From Acidobacteriaceae bacterium (GTDB taxonomy: Bacteria > Acidobacteriota > Terriglobia > Terriglobales > Acidobacteriaceae), in contig PKXQ01000066.1 in the NCBI GenBank assembly GCA_003132405.1, positions 102,111 to 166,110 on the forward strand: a DNA stretch of 64,000 bases, in the 5' to 3' direction. Position numbers and translations under genes: made by a program. The notes beneath the pieces are model-generated. The model saw nothing but the letters and a program-made list of their open reading frames with translations, was not told the DNA's origin and made no database searches. Numbering within the stretch: the first letter of the stretch is position 1; the number at the start of each line of letters is the position of its first letter. Positions 42,104 through 51,675 of this stretch are shown in pieces.

Positions 42104-44110
42104 ATGGATAAAATCTTTCCCGGGTCGGAAATAATAACCGCTTCTGCCACGTCAGAGAAATTGTGCCTTGAGATTAGGATCCGCGAGCAGAGCGTAAAAG
42201 CATCGCAGGCCTCTGAGTGCGAGGCCGGAGCTCCGCCGATCGCTCAGGGCCGGACCCTTCGCTGGCTGGTGCTGATCGCAGTCCTAGCGATCGCGGGAAG
42301 CTATGTCGGGGTTCATATTTCGAGCGGCTGGGTTCCCGCCGATGACGGCATTCTTGGCGAGAGTGCCTTGCGCGTCATGCGGGGGCAACTACCGCATCGT
42401 GATTTTGCCGAGATCTACACCGGTGGTTTGAGTGTTATCCACGCGTTGGCATTTCGTGTTTTCGGTGTAAGCCTGATGTCGCTGAGAATCTGCGCGTTTC
42501 TGTTTTTTCTGGCATGGATTCCCGCAGTCTACTATGTCGCGTTGCGTTTCGTATCGGCGGTTGCGGCCGGCCTGATGACGCTGCTCGCCGTTGCCTGGAG
42601 CTTCCCGAATTATCCCGCGTCCATGCCCTCCTGGTACAACCTGTTCTTCGCTACATTTGGGGCAGCGGCACTCCTGCGCTACCTCGACGTACGTAAAATG
42701 CGGTGGATATTTCTGGCGGGCGTCTGCGGCGGTGTGTCGATCCTGATCAAAGTAATTGGGGCTTACTACATCGCGGCAGTTCTGCTATTTCTGGCGTTTC
42801 TTGAACAAAGCGATTTGCAATACGATAATTTAGAAAAAGACGAGCAACAAACTGACGACCAGCGTGGTCAGCATCCGAGGAAGCCTATGACGGTCGCTCT
42901 TTCGTATCGTGCCTTCAGCGCGAGCGCACTTCTCCTTTTCATCGCAACAGTCGTCTATGTGTTTCACGCGCGGCTGGGTGGTGGCGAAATCTATCAGTTT
43001 GTGTTTCCGCCGTTTGCATTGGTCGCGGTAATCCTTTTAGGCGAGCGGAATACGCCGAAAGTGGCGTCCACCAAGCGGTTTGGTAGACTGCTGCGACTCG
43101 TAATTCCGTTTTGCGGCGGAGTGCTTATCCCCATAGCTATCTTCCTGGCTCCTTACGCGAGGTCGGGAACGGTCACACAATTCTTTTCTGGAGTTACGTC
43201 AAGCGCCCTCGCTCGCTCCGTTGGTCTCGGAGTTATTCGGCCGGTAGGCATCGAAAAGAGCTTCTATGCGCTGTTATTGGTGAGCCTTATAGTCGCGGCT
43301 ATGTACTCACGACAGTTTCAGGGAAAACTTGTCGGAAGCGCTGTCGGTCTAGGATTACTGGTGATCATAATTAAAGCTCCGATGTTAACCGGAGTTGTTT
43401 CGGGAGTGTGGTATTCGGTGGCAACGTTGACTCCGTTATTAGTGTTAGTAGGTTCAGCCGTTTTGTTGGCGTCCGAAAAACCAGGCGGCCAGGCCGTTCT
43501 GCAGCGCCAGCGAGTGATGTTAATGATATCCCTTGCGGCAATGTGTACGCTGGTGCAATATCCTTTTGCCGCGCCGATTTATCTTTGTTACGCGCTGCCG
43601 CTCACGTTGCTCGCTGCGGTTGCGATTATAACAACTGCCAGAAAACAACCTGGGAGCTATGTGCTGGCTGCCGTAGCGGGATTTTACCTGCTTTTTGGTG
43701 TGGTTATGCTGATCCCGGACCACGTCTATGAACTTACCCACAAAATTGGTCCGATGGAAAAACTGCCTCTGGAGCGTGCGGGAGGCCTACATATAGAATA
43801 TGCCGCGAACTTCGCGGACTTGATTCATCTATTACAGCAACATTCCCCGAACGGATTGATGTACGCAGGCAATGATTGTCCCGAGCTATATTTTCTTTCT
43901 GGATTGACAAATGTAACCCGCGACGACGGCGGCGCTTCGCCCGAAGAAACCCTGAAGGCGGTGGTGTCTGACAATCTAAACGTGGTGGTCATCAACGACG
44001 CGCCGTTTTTTCCGGGGGCGGGAGTGCGGCAGGACGTGCGGGCGGAGGTAATGAAGAGATTTCCGCATACCCGGCGCCTAGGAATGTTCGAGGTATTTTG
44101 GAGGGAGTAA
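42104..44110 (+). CDS. Integral membrane GT-C-type glycosyltransferase-like protein
   Basis: 668 residues. After a cytoplasmic N-terminus of about 60 residues, one span leads to a periplasmic loop with WVPADDGILGESALRVMRGQ, where the Asp pair is where PMT/ArnT-like enzymes carry catalytic acid residues, and HRDFAEIYTGGL. About eleven further spans follow and the chain ends in a soluble domain (from about 555; GLMYAGNDCPELYFLSGLTN). That matches PMT_2/GT39-like transferases that take sugars from polyprenyl phosphates. It is 28 bases downstream of the TPR-containing transferase and most likely cotranscribed with it. A charged insert (LEKDEQQTDDQRGQHPRK) separates two spans. Confidence 0.8.
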   Translation: MDKIFPGSEIITASATSEKLCLEIRIREQSVKASQASECEAGAPPIAQGRTLRWLVLIAVLAIAGSYVGVHISSGWVPADDGILGESALRVMRGQLPHRDFAEIYTGGLSVIHALAFRVFGVSLMSLRICAFLFFLAWIPAVYYVALRFVSAVAAGLMTLLAVAWSFPNYPASMPSWYNLFFATFGAAALLRYLDVRKMRWIFLAGVCGGVSILIKVIGAYYIAAVLLFLAFLEQSDLQYDNLEKDEQQTDDQRGQHPRKPMTVALSYRAFSASALLLFIATVVYVFHARLGGGEIYQFVFPPFALVAVILLGERNTPKVASTKRFGRLLRLVIPFCGGVLIPIAIFLAPYARSGTVTQFFSGVTSSALARSVGLGVIRPVGIEKSFYALLLVSLIVAAMYSRQFQGKLVGSAVGLGLLVIIIKAPMLTGVVSGVWYSVATLTPLLVLVGSAVLLASEKPGGQAVLQRQRVMLMISLAAMCTLVQYPFAAPIYLCYALPLTLLAAVAIITTARKQPGSYVLAAVAGFYLLFGVVMLIPDHVYELTHKIGPMEKLPLERAGGLHIEYAANFADLIHLLQQHSPNGLMYAGNDCPELYFLSGLTNVTRDDGGASPEETLKAVVSDNLNVVVINDAPFFPGAGVRQDVRAEVMKRFPHTRRLGMFEVFWRE

Positions 44111-44210
44111 AGCAGCGATCGGGTTCGATGGCATGAACGAGTCGCCCTCATTTTGTGCGGTATAAGACGCCAGCGTGCGTATTGGCCGCGATCTGCTGGA
44201 AAGACCGAAT

Positions 44211-45146
44211 ATGCCCGAGATAGAGATTGCGGTCCCCGCCCATAATTGCGCGGCGTGGCTGGATGATCTGATGGAATCGATCCTGCAGCAGGGCGCTGAC
44301 AACTGGCGCATCGTTGCGCGGGATGATGCCTCCACCGACGACACGGCCAAATGCCTCGCGGTCTGGCGAGAGCGCCTGGGAGAGCGGATGATGATCCTGC
44401 CCTCCGGTCCCAACCTCGGCATGATCGGTAACTATGATGCGGTGCTCGCCGCGACGACCGCCCGCTGGGTGATGTTTGCCGATCCGGACGATGTATGGAA
44501 GTCCGGGAAAATGGCGGTTGATCTAGCTGCCATGCGCGCGGCCGAGGCCGAAGCGGGAGCCCACATTCCCATCGTGGTTTGCTCTGACGCGGAAGTGGTC
44601 GATGCCCAGCTTCATCCCATTGCTGCCTCGTATTGGCGTTGGTCGCGCATGAAGCCGAGCCTGTGCAGCGTCTTCCACCGGCTTCTGGTAGACAGTCCCG
44701 TGCTCACTTCCACGATGATGGTCAACCGCGCTTTGCTCAAGCTGTCGCTGCCGATGAGCGGCGCTGCTGCGTGCCCTGACTGGTGGCATGCGCTGGTGGC
44801 CTGCGCGCTCGGAAGGATCGTTTGTCTGCCGCAGGCGACCATCGCTTATCGGCGCCACTCGAGCAACGATTCCGTAGTGCCCACCACCGCGAGCCTTACC
44901 TCCGGCGCCGCTCGGATCAGAAGCGTGCATAAGCGTGTGGAGCGGCTTGTCTGCCAGTATTCGGCCCAGGCCAGCGGGTTCTCGGGTCGCTTCGAAAGTC
45001 ATGTCTCTGCAGCCGACATGCATGCACTCGAAGCGGCCGAGGAACTGCCATCGCTAGGCGCACTGGCTCGCCGCTGGAGTGTAGTGCGTCATGGTCTGTG
45101 GTTTGGCTCTTCGGTCAAGAACGTCGGCCTGATGATTTTCTTGTAA
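44211..45146 (+). CDS. Glycosyltransferase family 2 protein (rhamnosyltransferase-like)
   Basis: 311 residues from ATG 44211; the GTG at 44175 would add 12 residues without family similarity. GT-A fold: nucleotide-binding start MPEIEIAVPAHNCAAWLDDL, RDDASTDDT, and the DxD metal site in WVMFADPDDVWKSGKM. The pattern resembles rhamnosyl- and related transferases of O-antigen clusters. It is probably a soluble, membrane-associated enzyme adding a sugar to a growing lipid-linked glycan. It ends 27 bases from the convergent GT2 gene. The acceptor and donor cannot be read from sequence. Confidence 0.87.
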   Translation: MPEIEIAVPAHNCAAWLDDLMESILQQGADNWRIVARDDASTDDTAKCLAVWRERLGERMMILPSGPNLGMIGNYDAVLAATTARWVMFADPDDVWKSGKMAVDLAAMRAAEAEAGAHIPIVVCSDAEVVDAQLHPIAASYWRWSRMKPSLCSVFHRLLVDSPVLTSTMMVNRALLKLSLPMSGAAACPDWWHALVACALGRIVCLPQATIAYRRHSSNDSVVPTTASLTSGAARIRSVHKRVERLVCQYSAQASGFSGRFESHVSAADMHALEAAEELPSLGALARRWSVVRHGLWFGSSVKNVGLMIFL

Positions 45147-45173
45147 GCGGGATTCTTTTAACGGATATCTCGA

Positions 45174-46076
45174 TCATTTTCTGCCGAGTTCCCGCACTCC
45201 ATCGATGAGTCCACGCGCCGAGGCGGAGACTCGGGCAAGATCTTTTGTCAGGAAGAGATCTTTGGCCAGCGCGCGAAAGCCATAGTTTACGGTGCTCAAG
45301 AAAAACGCAGGACCCAAGCTGTGGAGTTTGCGGGCAATCAGGAAACGGTTGCGCTGGTAATAATAGGCGGCAAGCGGTGCCAACGTGACACGCTTTCCTA
45401 GAAAGCCGCCAGACACCGTATCCGTGGCCCGCTTTCGTTTGAGAGCGAGCACATTGGCATAGAGCACCTTGGTCACCTGCGACGCCAGGAAGCCATAAAA
45501 TGTGTCGTCCCACATAATGAAGAGCTCGCGGCATGGATAGCCGATTTTGGCCACCACGTCACGCGCCAGCAGCATTCCTTCAAAACATCCAACGTTTACT
45601 TCCTGGCAGCGGGGATGGATGATAAAACCGGGGTCCTCGATTGGACGCGTAGCGATTGCGCGGGAGTCAAACCAGTCGCCCCAGGCCACGGGGCGGCCGT
45701 CGGGTCCGGTTTTCCGTCCGTGGATGCAGTGGCTTTCTGTAGAGAATCGATAAAGCTGTTCGAGTCCGTCCAGGTAGGGTTCCACATCGTCGTCCATGAG
45801 CCAGAACCAATCGAACCCGGCTTCAAATGCGCACCTTAGCCCTGCGTGGAATCCTCCGGCGCCGCCGGTGTTCTCGGGTAGGCGGACGTAACGGATCTTG
45901 CATTCACGGAGAAAGCCGCGCTGGCTGAGAAACTCTTGCGTGCCGTCGGTGGAAGCATTGTCAATCACGTAGATGGCGTCGAGCGGCCGGGTCTGTTTCA
46001 GAAGAGCGTCGAGGCATTCGCCGAGCAGCAGTTTGCGGTTGTAGGTAACGACGACGGCGGCGATGGACTCAGGCAT
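45174..46076 (-). CDS. Glycosyltransferase family 2 protein (galactofuranosyl/rhamnosyltransferase-like)
   Basis: 300 residues. Start MPESIAAVVVTYNRKLLLGE, then YVIDNASTDGTQEFL, and a DxD-type site in FDWFWLMDDDVEPYLDG, the layout of the GlfT2/rhamnosyl branch of GT2, where WLxDDD is frequent. The C-terminal part (AYYYQRNRFLIARKL) is amphipathic and may dock to the membrane. It is the last gene of the minus-strand O-antigen-like operon, 117 bases after the flippase gene; that gap has no other feature. Confidence 0.88.
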   Translation of the reverse strand: MPESIAAVVVTYNRKLLLGECLDALLKQTRPLDAIYVIDNASTDGTQEFLSQRGFLRECKIRYVRLPENTGGAGGFHAGLRCAFEAGFDWFWLMDDDVEPYLDGLEQLYRFSTESHCIHGRKTGPDGRPVAWGDWFDSRAIATRPIEDPGFIIHPRCQEVNVGCFEGMLLARDVVAKIGYPCRELFIMWDDTFYGFLASQVTKVLYANVLALKRKRATDTVSGGFLGKRVTLAPLAAYYYQRNRFLIARKLHSLGPAFFLSTVNYGFRALAKDLFLTKDLARVSASARGLIDGVRELGRK

Positions 46077-46193
46077 GCAGCACTTCCGAAGAGAGTGCTA
46101 GGGTTGCAGCCACCGTCACAGCACGGCACTGGATCATAAGTATTTCGTTCATTGCGGCGGCCCAACGGGAGCCGGCGATCAGAAAGTCAGCGG

Positions 46194-47531
46194 TCACGCC
46201 AATGCCTTTCGTAGCAGATTCCGTCGGAATATGCCCAGCTGCCAGACGAGTGCAGCCATGGCAAGAGTTACTCCGACTTCCACGGCAAACACGCTGGCAG
46301 CCGCGCCGGAAGCTCCGAAATGAAGCACCAGCAAAGCGCAGAGGACAACATTGACCGCCCCGGCAGCGATCAAAATGCGGCTCAATTGCTTCTCCTTGCC
46401 AAACGTTACCATGGTCTGTATGCCAAGCACATTGCTGAGGGCGATTACGAAGGGCAATAGAGCAATCCAACGCAGCACCGGCACAGAGCCGAGAGCCTTG
46501 CTTCCGAAAGCGAGCAGAACAAGCGGATGCGCGAAGATTAGCAATGTGAGGGACGGCAGCAGGGAAACAAGACCGACCCAGAACAACGACCGTCGCAAGA
46601 AAGCGACCGCGCGTTCTTTCGACTCCCGCGCCATGGCATTCACGTGGGGGAAAATCCCTTGAAACACAGGTGCAAGGAGTCCTTGGGCGGCGCCAACCAC
46701 TCGTTCACCAGTGCTGAAGTATCCGGCCTGCACGTTGCCGGCGAGGAGGCCAACGAGAAATACGTTGGTATTGGTGTAAAGAGTAATAGATGCCGTGGAC
46801 ACAAAAAGGTGGAACCCGTCCGCCAGTTGTTCGCGTATCAGCCGGTAGGTTGGGAGCTTGTAGTGGAGGTGCAACCGTTGGAAGCATATCCAAAGCCCTG
46901 CCATGCCCGAGACCAAGGCGCCCAGCGGCGGCAAGGCGGCAGCGACCAGGTAATCGCGGGAGCTGTGAACAAAAACAAACAGCAGACATGCCGACGCGAG
47001 TTTGGTGACGCCGTTCAGGACCGCAATGGTCCGCATGTCCTGAAGCCCCTGGAAAAGCCATGTGGGCAGGAGAACACCACCAATCACGGCCATATAGCTC
47101 ACGGCATAGATGTCCGCGTCGGGACGGAAGTGCGGGACGACAACGAGGACGATCGCCATGACGCCCAGTCCGAACAGCATAAGAATGATTTTGATCGTGA
47201 TGACGGCGGAGAAGATGCCAGAGACCGCTGCCATATCGTCATGTTGCAGGGCGATCCTCCGCGTTGCCGAAAGATTGAAGCCATAATCCGTGAAGATCAC
47301 AAAGTATGTCGCAAAGGCTTGCGCAACGGAAATCAGTCCGAAAGGCCCAATACCAAGGACGCGCACAAGATACGGAAGCGTGACCAAGGGAACTATGTAG
47401 TTGAGGCCTTGCAGGGCCATGAGGCTCGAAATATTCTCAAACAGCAACCGCCTCGAAAAAAACGGCGTTCGAACTTCGGGCGCAGACCTGCACGAGTCAG
47501 GCGAGTTGGCATCCTTCAAGTCCACAACCAT
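46194..47531 (-). CDS. Wzx-type polysaccharide flippase
   Basis: 445 residues with about twelve hydrophobic spans and no soluble domain. The N-terminal FENISSLMALQGLNYIVPLVTLPYL and LGIGPFGLISVAQAFATYFV resemble the MATE/MVF flippases of the RfbX/Wzx group. These move undecaprenyl-diphosphate-linked repeat units across the inner membrane in Wzy-dependent pathways. No Wzy-like polymerase or chain-length regulator is seen nearby. It lies between two GT2 genes in the operon. The start at 47531 (MVVDLKDANSPDSC) adds a short hydrophilic tail; a later start is possible. Confidence 0.88.
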   Translation of the reverse strand: MVVDLKDANSPDSCRSAPEVRTPFFSRRLLFENISSLMALQGLNYIVPLVTLPYLVRVLGIGPFGLISVAQAFATYFVIFTDYGFNLSATRRIALQHDDMAAVSGIFSAVITIKIILMLFGLGVMAIVLVVVPHFRPDADIYAVSYMAVIGGVLLPTWLFQGLQDMRTIAVLNGVTKLASACLLFVFVHSSRDYLVAAALPPLGALVSGMAGLWICFQRLHLHYKLPTYRLIREQLADGFHLFVSTASITLYTNTNVFLVGLLAGNVQAGYFSTGERVVGAAQGLLAPVFQGIFPHVNAMARESKERAVAFLRRSLFWVGLVSLLPSLTLLIFAHPLVLLAFGSKALGSVPVLRWIALLPFVIALSNVLGIQTMVTFGKEKQLSRILIAAGAVNVVLCALLVLHFGASGAAASVFAVEVGVTLAMAALVWQLGIFRRNLLRKALA

Positions 47532-47601
47532 ATTTCCGTTCCTTGCCGCGGGTGAATAGAGACGGTGGCATTGGCCAGGGCAGTTGCGGCCCGATCGTCC
47601 T

Positions 47602-48615
47602 TCATTGCCCCGCCGCCGCGCCGGAAGCGAGAACGTGACGCGGCAGCGGTTCGCCGGGTGCGCACTGGAAATTCAATCTTTCCCGCTCGATCACCAGCGG
47701 ACGATTGTGTACCTGCGTGTGGATGTTCCCGATGTACTCGCCAATGATGCCCATGAAAAGTAGTTGCAGCGATCCCAGAAAAAACATTCCGATGGCAATG
47801 GGAGCTATGCCCACCGTGAAATTATCCCAAAACAACAATTTATATGCGAAGTAAGCCATGCCCCCGAATAAAGATAGAAGCGATCCGGCGAAGCCCGAGA
47901 AAGTCACCAACCGCAACGGGACCTTCGACAGCTTGGTGATGCCGAGCATCGCGAGATCGTAGAGCGTGTAAAAATTGTTCTTGGTCTTGCCACTTTTTCG
48001 ACGTTGTTGCTCGTACCGGATTTCACTGTGCGGCAGGCCGATCTCCGCAATCATGCCGCGAAAATATGGATACGGATCGCCAAACTGGCGGACGAGTTCA
48101 ATTACCTTGCGATCATAAAGTCCAAAGCCGGTGAAGTTTTCATAAGTCTCGATGTCGTCGGAGAGCCGGTTGACCAGCCGATAAAAGGCTTTCCGCACGA
48201 GAAACATCGGCGCCGATTCTCGGCTCTGATGTTTGACGGCAATGACAATCGGAACTCCCTTTTCCCATTCTTCAATTAGCTGGACGAGGACTTCAGGCGG
48301 ATCCTGCAAATCGGACATGAGCACAATCACGGCATCGCCCTGCGCCTGAAAAAGCGCGTGCATAGGAGAGCGGATGTGCCCGAAGTTGCGCGCATTGCGA
48401 ATCACTTTTACATTTGCATCCGCCGCTGCAATTTCGCTAAGCACAGCGAAGGTGGTATCGCGGGAGGCGTTGTCGATGAAAATGTGCTCGTAGCGATATT
48501 TCCCCAGGTTCAACATCAAATCGCGCACTCGTTCATAGACTTCGCGGACGTTGCCTTCTTCGTTAAAGCAGGGTGTGACTACGCTGATCGTTTTCATTGG
48601 ACTCAAATCGCTCAC
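47602..48615 (-). CDS. Polyprenyl-phosphate glycosyltransferase (GtrB/DPM1-like GT2)
   Basis: 337 residues from the GTG at 48615, which overlaps the NeuB-like stop (GTGA); ATG 48597 (MKTISVVTPCFNEEGN) is an alternative start. GT-A domain with DNASRDTTFAVL and the metal site in VIVLMSDLQDPPEVL, then two C-terminal membrane spans (LVTFSGFAGSLLSLFGGMAY; IGMFFLGSLQLLFMGIIGEY). This is the signature of enzymes that load a sugar onto undecaprenyl phosphate for transfer outside the membrane. A broken gtrA homologue lies at the other end of the operon, so the GtrA/GtrB pair may have lost its flippase. Confidence 0.92.
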   Translation of the reverse strand: MSDLSPMKTISVVTPCFNEEGNVREVYERVRDLMLNLGKYRYEHIFIDNASRDTTFAVLSEIAAADANVKVIRNARNFGHIRSPMHALFQAQGDAVIVLMSDLQDPPEVLVQLIEEWEKGVPIVIAVKHQSRESAPMFLVRKAFYRLVNRLSDDIETYENFTGFGLYDRKVIELVRQFGDPYPYFRGMIAEIGLPHSEIRYEQQRRKSGKTKNNFYTLYDLAMLGITKLSKVPLRLVTFSGFAGSLLSLFGGMAYFAYKLLFWDNFTVGIAPIAIGMFFLGSLQLLFMGIIGEYIGNIHTQVHNRPLVIERERLNFQCAPGEPLPRHVLASGAAAGQ

Positions 48616-49739
48616 TTGCCCCCCGCTTTGGCCGCGAGTGTCGCTTGCGGCGCCGATGGAAGACCACGGTGATAAATCAGCTCCGTAAGCGACGCGATGT
48701 TGGCGTAAGGGCTGTCGATAGCGTCGATCATGATCGGCTGATCTCTAGTTACGGCTTCGCGGATGACTTCGCCGCGCATCAGTTCCCGGCAGGATATTTG
48801 TCCTTGTTGCAGCGGAATCGCCAGATAGACGTCGGCGTCCTGCAGAACGTGGCCCACGGGAAGATCGCGCCGCGCATAGACGCCGCGCACCAGCGAGTCG
48901 AGATAGCTGATTTCCCCTTGCGGCGGCAGACGCTTTTGCGTGCCTGGCGCTCCGCACATTCTCTTCGCGCGGTGAAAAGCTTTGAACCACGTGTCGACTT
49001 GTTCCGGTACTGAGCAGTACGGAGAAACCGTCATACCATCGGTTCGGATGTCGACGTGGCGCTCGAAGGTCCGCGCCCCTTTCGCATAAGCCATCAGCAT
49101 AGACGACGTCCAGTCGTGATACTCGTGCGTAGAAAATCCGATGGTGTGATGGGGATAGCGATTCCGGAGAAAGTCAATCTGATTCAGTTCGATATCGCAA
49201 TCTTCAGACGGATAGAGCGAGACGCAATGATTAATAGCCAACGGAATATGGCGGTTGTCGAAAAAAGTAACGAGGTCGTCGATGTCCTTGAGTGAAGAGC
49301 CGCCGGTCGAAACGATGATCGGTTTCTTGGTCTTCGCCATTTTTTCGATCAGAACCCAGTCATTGCAGTCGCTGCTGGCGATCTTAAGGATTGCCACGCC
49401 AAGCTCGCAGCAGAAATCGACCGAGCTTTCGTCGAATGGAGTTGCCATTGGGAGGCAACTGGCTTCGCGAATGGCTTGCACCATGGTGGCAAAATCTTCC
49501 GGCCGCAGTCGCGTATCGAGCGTCTTTTTGATGTAGCGTATATCGTCGCGATGACGGAAATCCTTATGGATGAAAGTATCGACATCACGTAATTGCAGTT
49601 TGATTGCGGCCCGCACGTTATTAAAGCGCACGACCTGCGCGTAGTTGCCAATGATCTTCAAGCCGCGCTGCACATCGCCCAAGTGGTTATTCGCCATCTC
49701 CAGCACGAATAACTCGTCAAATATGTCATTGCCCGTCAT
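48612..49739 (-). CDS. NeuB-family sugar acid synthase with SAF domain
   Basis: 375 residues. TIM-barrel of the sialic/legionaminic/pseudaminic acid synthase family (VLEMANNHLGDVQRGLKII, PMATPFDESSVDFCCELG, LKIASSDCNDWVLIEK, IIVSTGGSSLKDIDDL, FERHVDI). A C-terminal antifreeze-like SAF domain follows (RRDLPVGHVLQDADVYLAIP). These enzymes condense phosphoenolpyruvate with a hexosamine-type sugar to a nine-carbon acid. The usual partners (NeuA-type CMP transferase, epimerase, aminotransferase/acetyltransferase set) are not in the window, so the substrate is uncertain. The gene follows a TPP enzyme after 100 bases and overlaps the GtrB-like gene. Confidence 0.87.
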   Translation of the reverse strand: MTGNDIFDELFVLEMANNHLGDVQRGLKIIGNYAQVVRFNNVRAAIKLQLRDVDTFIHKDFRHRDDIRYIKKTLDTRLRPEDFATMVQAIREASCLPMATPFDESSVDFCCELGVAILKIASSDCNDWVLIEKMAKTKKPIIVSTGGSSLKDIDDLVTFFDNRHIPLAINHCVSLYPSEDCDIELNQIDFLRNRYPHHTIGFSTHEYHDWTSSMLMAYAKGARTFERHVDIRTDGMTVSPYCSVPEQVDTWFKAFHRAKRMCGAPGTQKRLPPQGEISYLDSLVRGVYARRDLPVGHVLQDADVYLAIPLQQGQISCRELMRGEVIREAVTRDQPIMIDAIDSPYANIASLTELIYHRGLPSAPQATLAAKAGGK

Positions 49740-49839
49740 GAGATTCCTTGCATGTCCTTACTTCATGATTGCGCGTTCATGATGTTACATTAGTGTTGCA
49801 CGCCAGTTGTGGGCGCTGGTTACTCGTATGGTAATGTCC

Positions 49840-51675
49840 TTATTCCTTGATTACATTGTCCATTAGTTCAGTCTCGTCCAGGAATGGGTACATGTCCTCC
49901 AGGTTTGGCGACACGATTCGGCCATCGGCTAACTGCCTCGCCCGCGATCGCGGCTCGAACTCTTGGTCGCGATCGAGTACGACGTCGACTAATGCAGGTC
50001 CGTCGGCCGCCAGGGCGCGATCGACCTGGCCCAATTGCGACTGGCGGTCAATGCGCAACGACGGAATGCCATAGGCGCATGCCACTTTCACCATGTCCGG
50101 GAATGACGTTCCACTTAATGCGCTCTCCCCGGTGAGACGCCCAAAAAACCCGGACTGGGTCATTCGCATAGAGAGATAACCAGAGTTATTCAGCACAAAA
50201 ATCTTAAGCGGTAAGCCGTGATGAACAATGGTTTGTAACTCCTGTATGTTCATTTGTATGCTGCCGTCTCCGGCGATGCAGATAACTCGCTTGTTCGGAC
50301 GGGCGAACGCCGCTCCAATAGCAGCGGGTAAGTCGTAACCCATGGAAGCGCAGCCGGAGTTGGAGATGAGGCGCTGGCCTTTGCGCAGATGCATGGTCTG
50401 GAAAGGCACGATGCATGCGGTAGCATTGCCGCAGACGATAACATCGTTCTCGGCAAGTTTGTCTGAGAGTTGCTCGCCGAAGTAATAAGGGTTCAATGGC
50501 GGTTCGGCGTGCCGCTGTCGATCCTGCACGACCGGATAGCGTTCGACGCGTTCCCGACACCAGTCGAGCCACTGAGCGTGGCTTCCAGATCGATACTCTT
50601 CAGCCTCGCATTGATGCAGGAGTGCCGGCAGAAACTGCTTGAGGTTGCAGTGGATTGCCAGATCCGGACGGATTGTAGGTTTGTGAAATTCGGCGGTGTC
50701 GATATCGACTTGAATCTTGAAGGCGCGCGGCGCAAACGATTGCCAGTTATAACTGGTTTGGCGTATGTTGAGGCGCGATCCAAGAATCAAAAGTAGGTCC
50801 GCGCTCTGCACCGTGAAGTTTCCGGCCCGGTTACCGATCGTGCCCTGGCGTCCACAATAGAGCGCATCGTCGGAAGCAATCAGGTCGCAGGTCCATGCCG
50901 TGGTCACGGGTATGCCTAGCCGGTGGATAAGCTCATCAAACTCCGCTACGGCGTGGGCGGCGCGGATGCCAGTACCAGCGAGGATCACGGGCCGCTTGGC
51001 ATTCCTGGCGCGATCAAGAACTTCGCGGCAATACGATTCAAGGCTGCGCAGATTATTATCTTTGCCTTCGCCGATCTGATCTTGCCGCAGCTCATCTTCC
51101 GCTCGATCGTAGCTCTCCGGATCGTAACTCCGAAGGCTGGCGGGATCGATAGATGCAGCCTGTATGTCGACGGGAATGTCCAGCCAGCATGGGCCCGGGC
51201 GTCCACTCTGCGCGAGATGCCATGCCCGCTCGAGGTGATATCGAACGGTGAGCGGATCGTCGATCATCACCGCATATTTGGTGATGCCGGCAACCATGCC
51301 GACGATGTCTGCTTCCTGATCTCCAAGCTGACGAAGGCCCGTGATCCCCTGCGAGCGCATGCAGGTTTCACGCTTCACCTGGCCAGAAATGATGAGCATC
51401 GGCACTGAGTCGGTCCACGCTCCAAAAACTCCGTTGATCGCATTGATGCCACCGGGACCGGTCGTAACATTAATCACGCCGGGCTGGCCGCTGACGCGGG
51501 CGTAAGCTTCAGCAGCCATCGCCGAAGCTTGTTCATGATGATTGCAAACGTATTGAATGCGCGGCTCTTTCCCGATCGAATCGTTCAGGTGCATGGCGCC
51601 GCCGCCGGTAACAAGAAAAATGTGGCGCACGCCCCAATCTGCGAGTTGACCGACGATGTAATCGGAAAGCTTCAT
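49840..51675 (-). CDS. TPP-dependent acetolactate-synthase-like enzyme (possible YerE-type sugar branching enzyme)
   Basis: 611 residues from the ATG at 51675, whose ATGA overlaps the stop of the epimerase gene; the longer frame lacks family similarity. Three-domain ThDP enzyme: the N-terminal PYR domain has the cofactor Glu in YVCNHHEQASAMAAEAYAR, a central domain follows, and the C-terminal PP domain has IAGDGSIQMN...LNNSGY for Mg-ThDP. It resembles acetolactate synthase but sits inside a CDP-deoxysugar operon, as YerE does in yersiniose synthesis, where pyruvate donates a two-carbon branch to a CDP-4-keto-3,6-dideoxy sugar. That role is inferred. Amino-acid synthesis is less likely, as there is no ilvN or ilvC. 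Confidence 0.88.
   Translation of the reverse strand: MKLSDYIVGQLADWGVRHIFLVTGGGAMHLNDSIGKEPRIQYVCNHHEQASAMAAEAYARVSGQPGVINVTTGPGGINAINGVFGAWTDSVPMLIISGQVKRETCMRSQGITGLRQLGDQEADIVGMVAGITKYAVMIDDPLTVRYHLERAWHLAQSGRPGPCWLDIPVDIQAASIDPASLRSYDPESYDRAEDELRQDQIGEGKDNNLRSLESYCREVLDRARNAKRPVILAGTGIRAAHAVAEFDELIHRLGIPVTTAWTCDLIASDDALYCGRQGTIGNRAGNFTVQSADLLLILGSRLNIRQTSYNWQSFAPRAFKIQVDIDTAEFHKPTIRPDLAIHCNLKQFLPALLHQCEAEEYRSGSHAQWLDWCRERVERYPVVQDRQRHAEPPLNPYYFGEQLSDKLAENDVIVCGNATACIVPFQTMHLRKGQRLISNSGCASMGYDLPAAIGAAFARPNKRVICIAGDGSIQMNIQELQTIVHHGLPLKIFVLNNSGYLSMRMTQSGFFGRLTGESALSGTSFPDMVKVACAYGIPSLRIDRQSQLGQVDRALAADGPALVDVVLDRDQEFEPRSRARQLADGRIVSPNLEDMYPFLDETELMDNVIKE

Noticed and set aside
49840..51675. 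Biosynthetic acetolactate synthase (ilvB)
   Set aside because: No regulatory subunit, reductoisomerase or leucine genes nearby; gene overlaps place it in a sugar-nucleotide operon.
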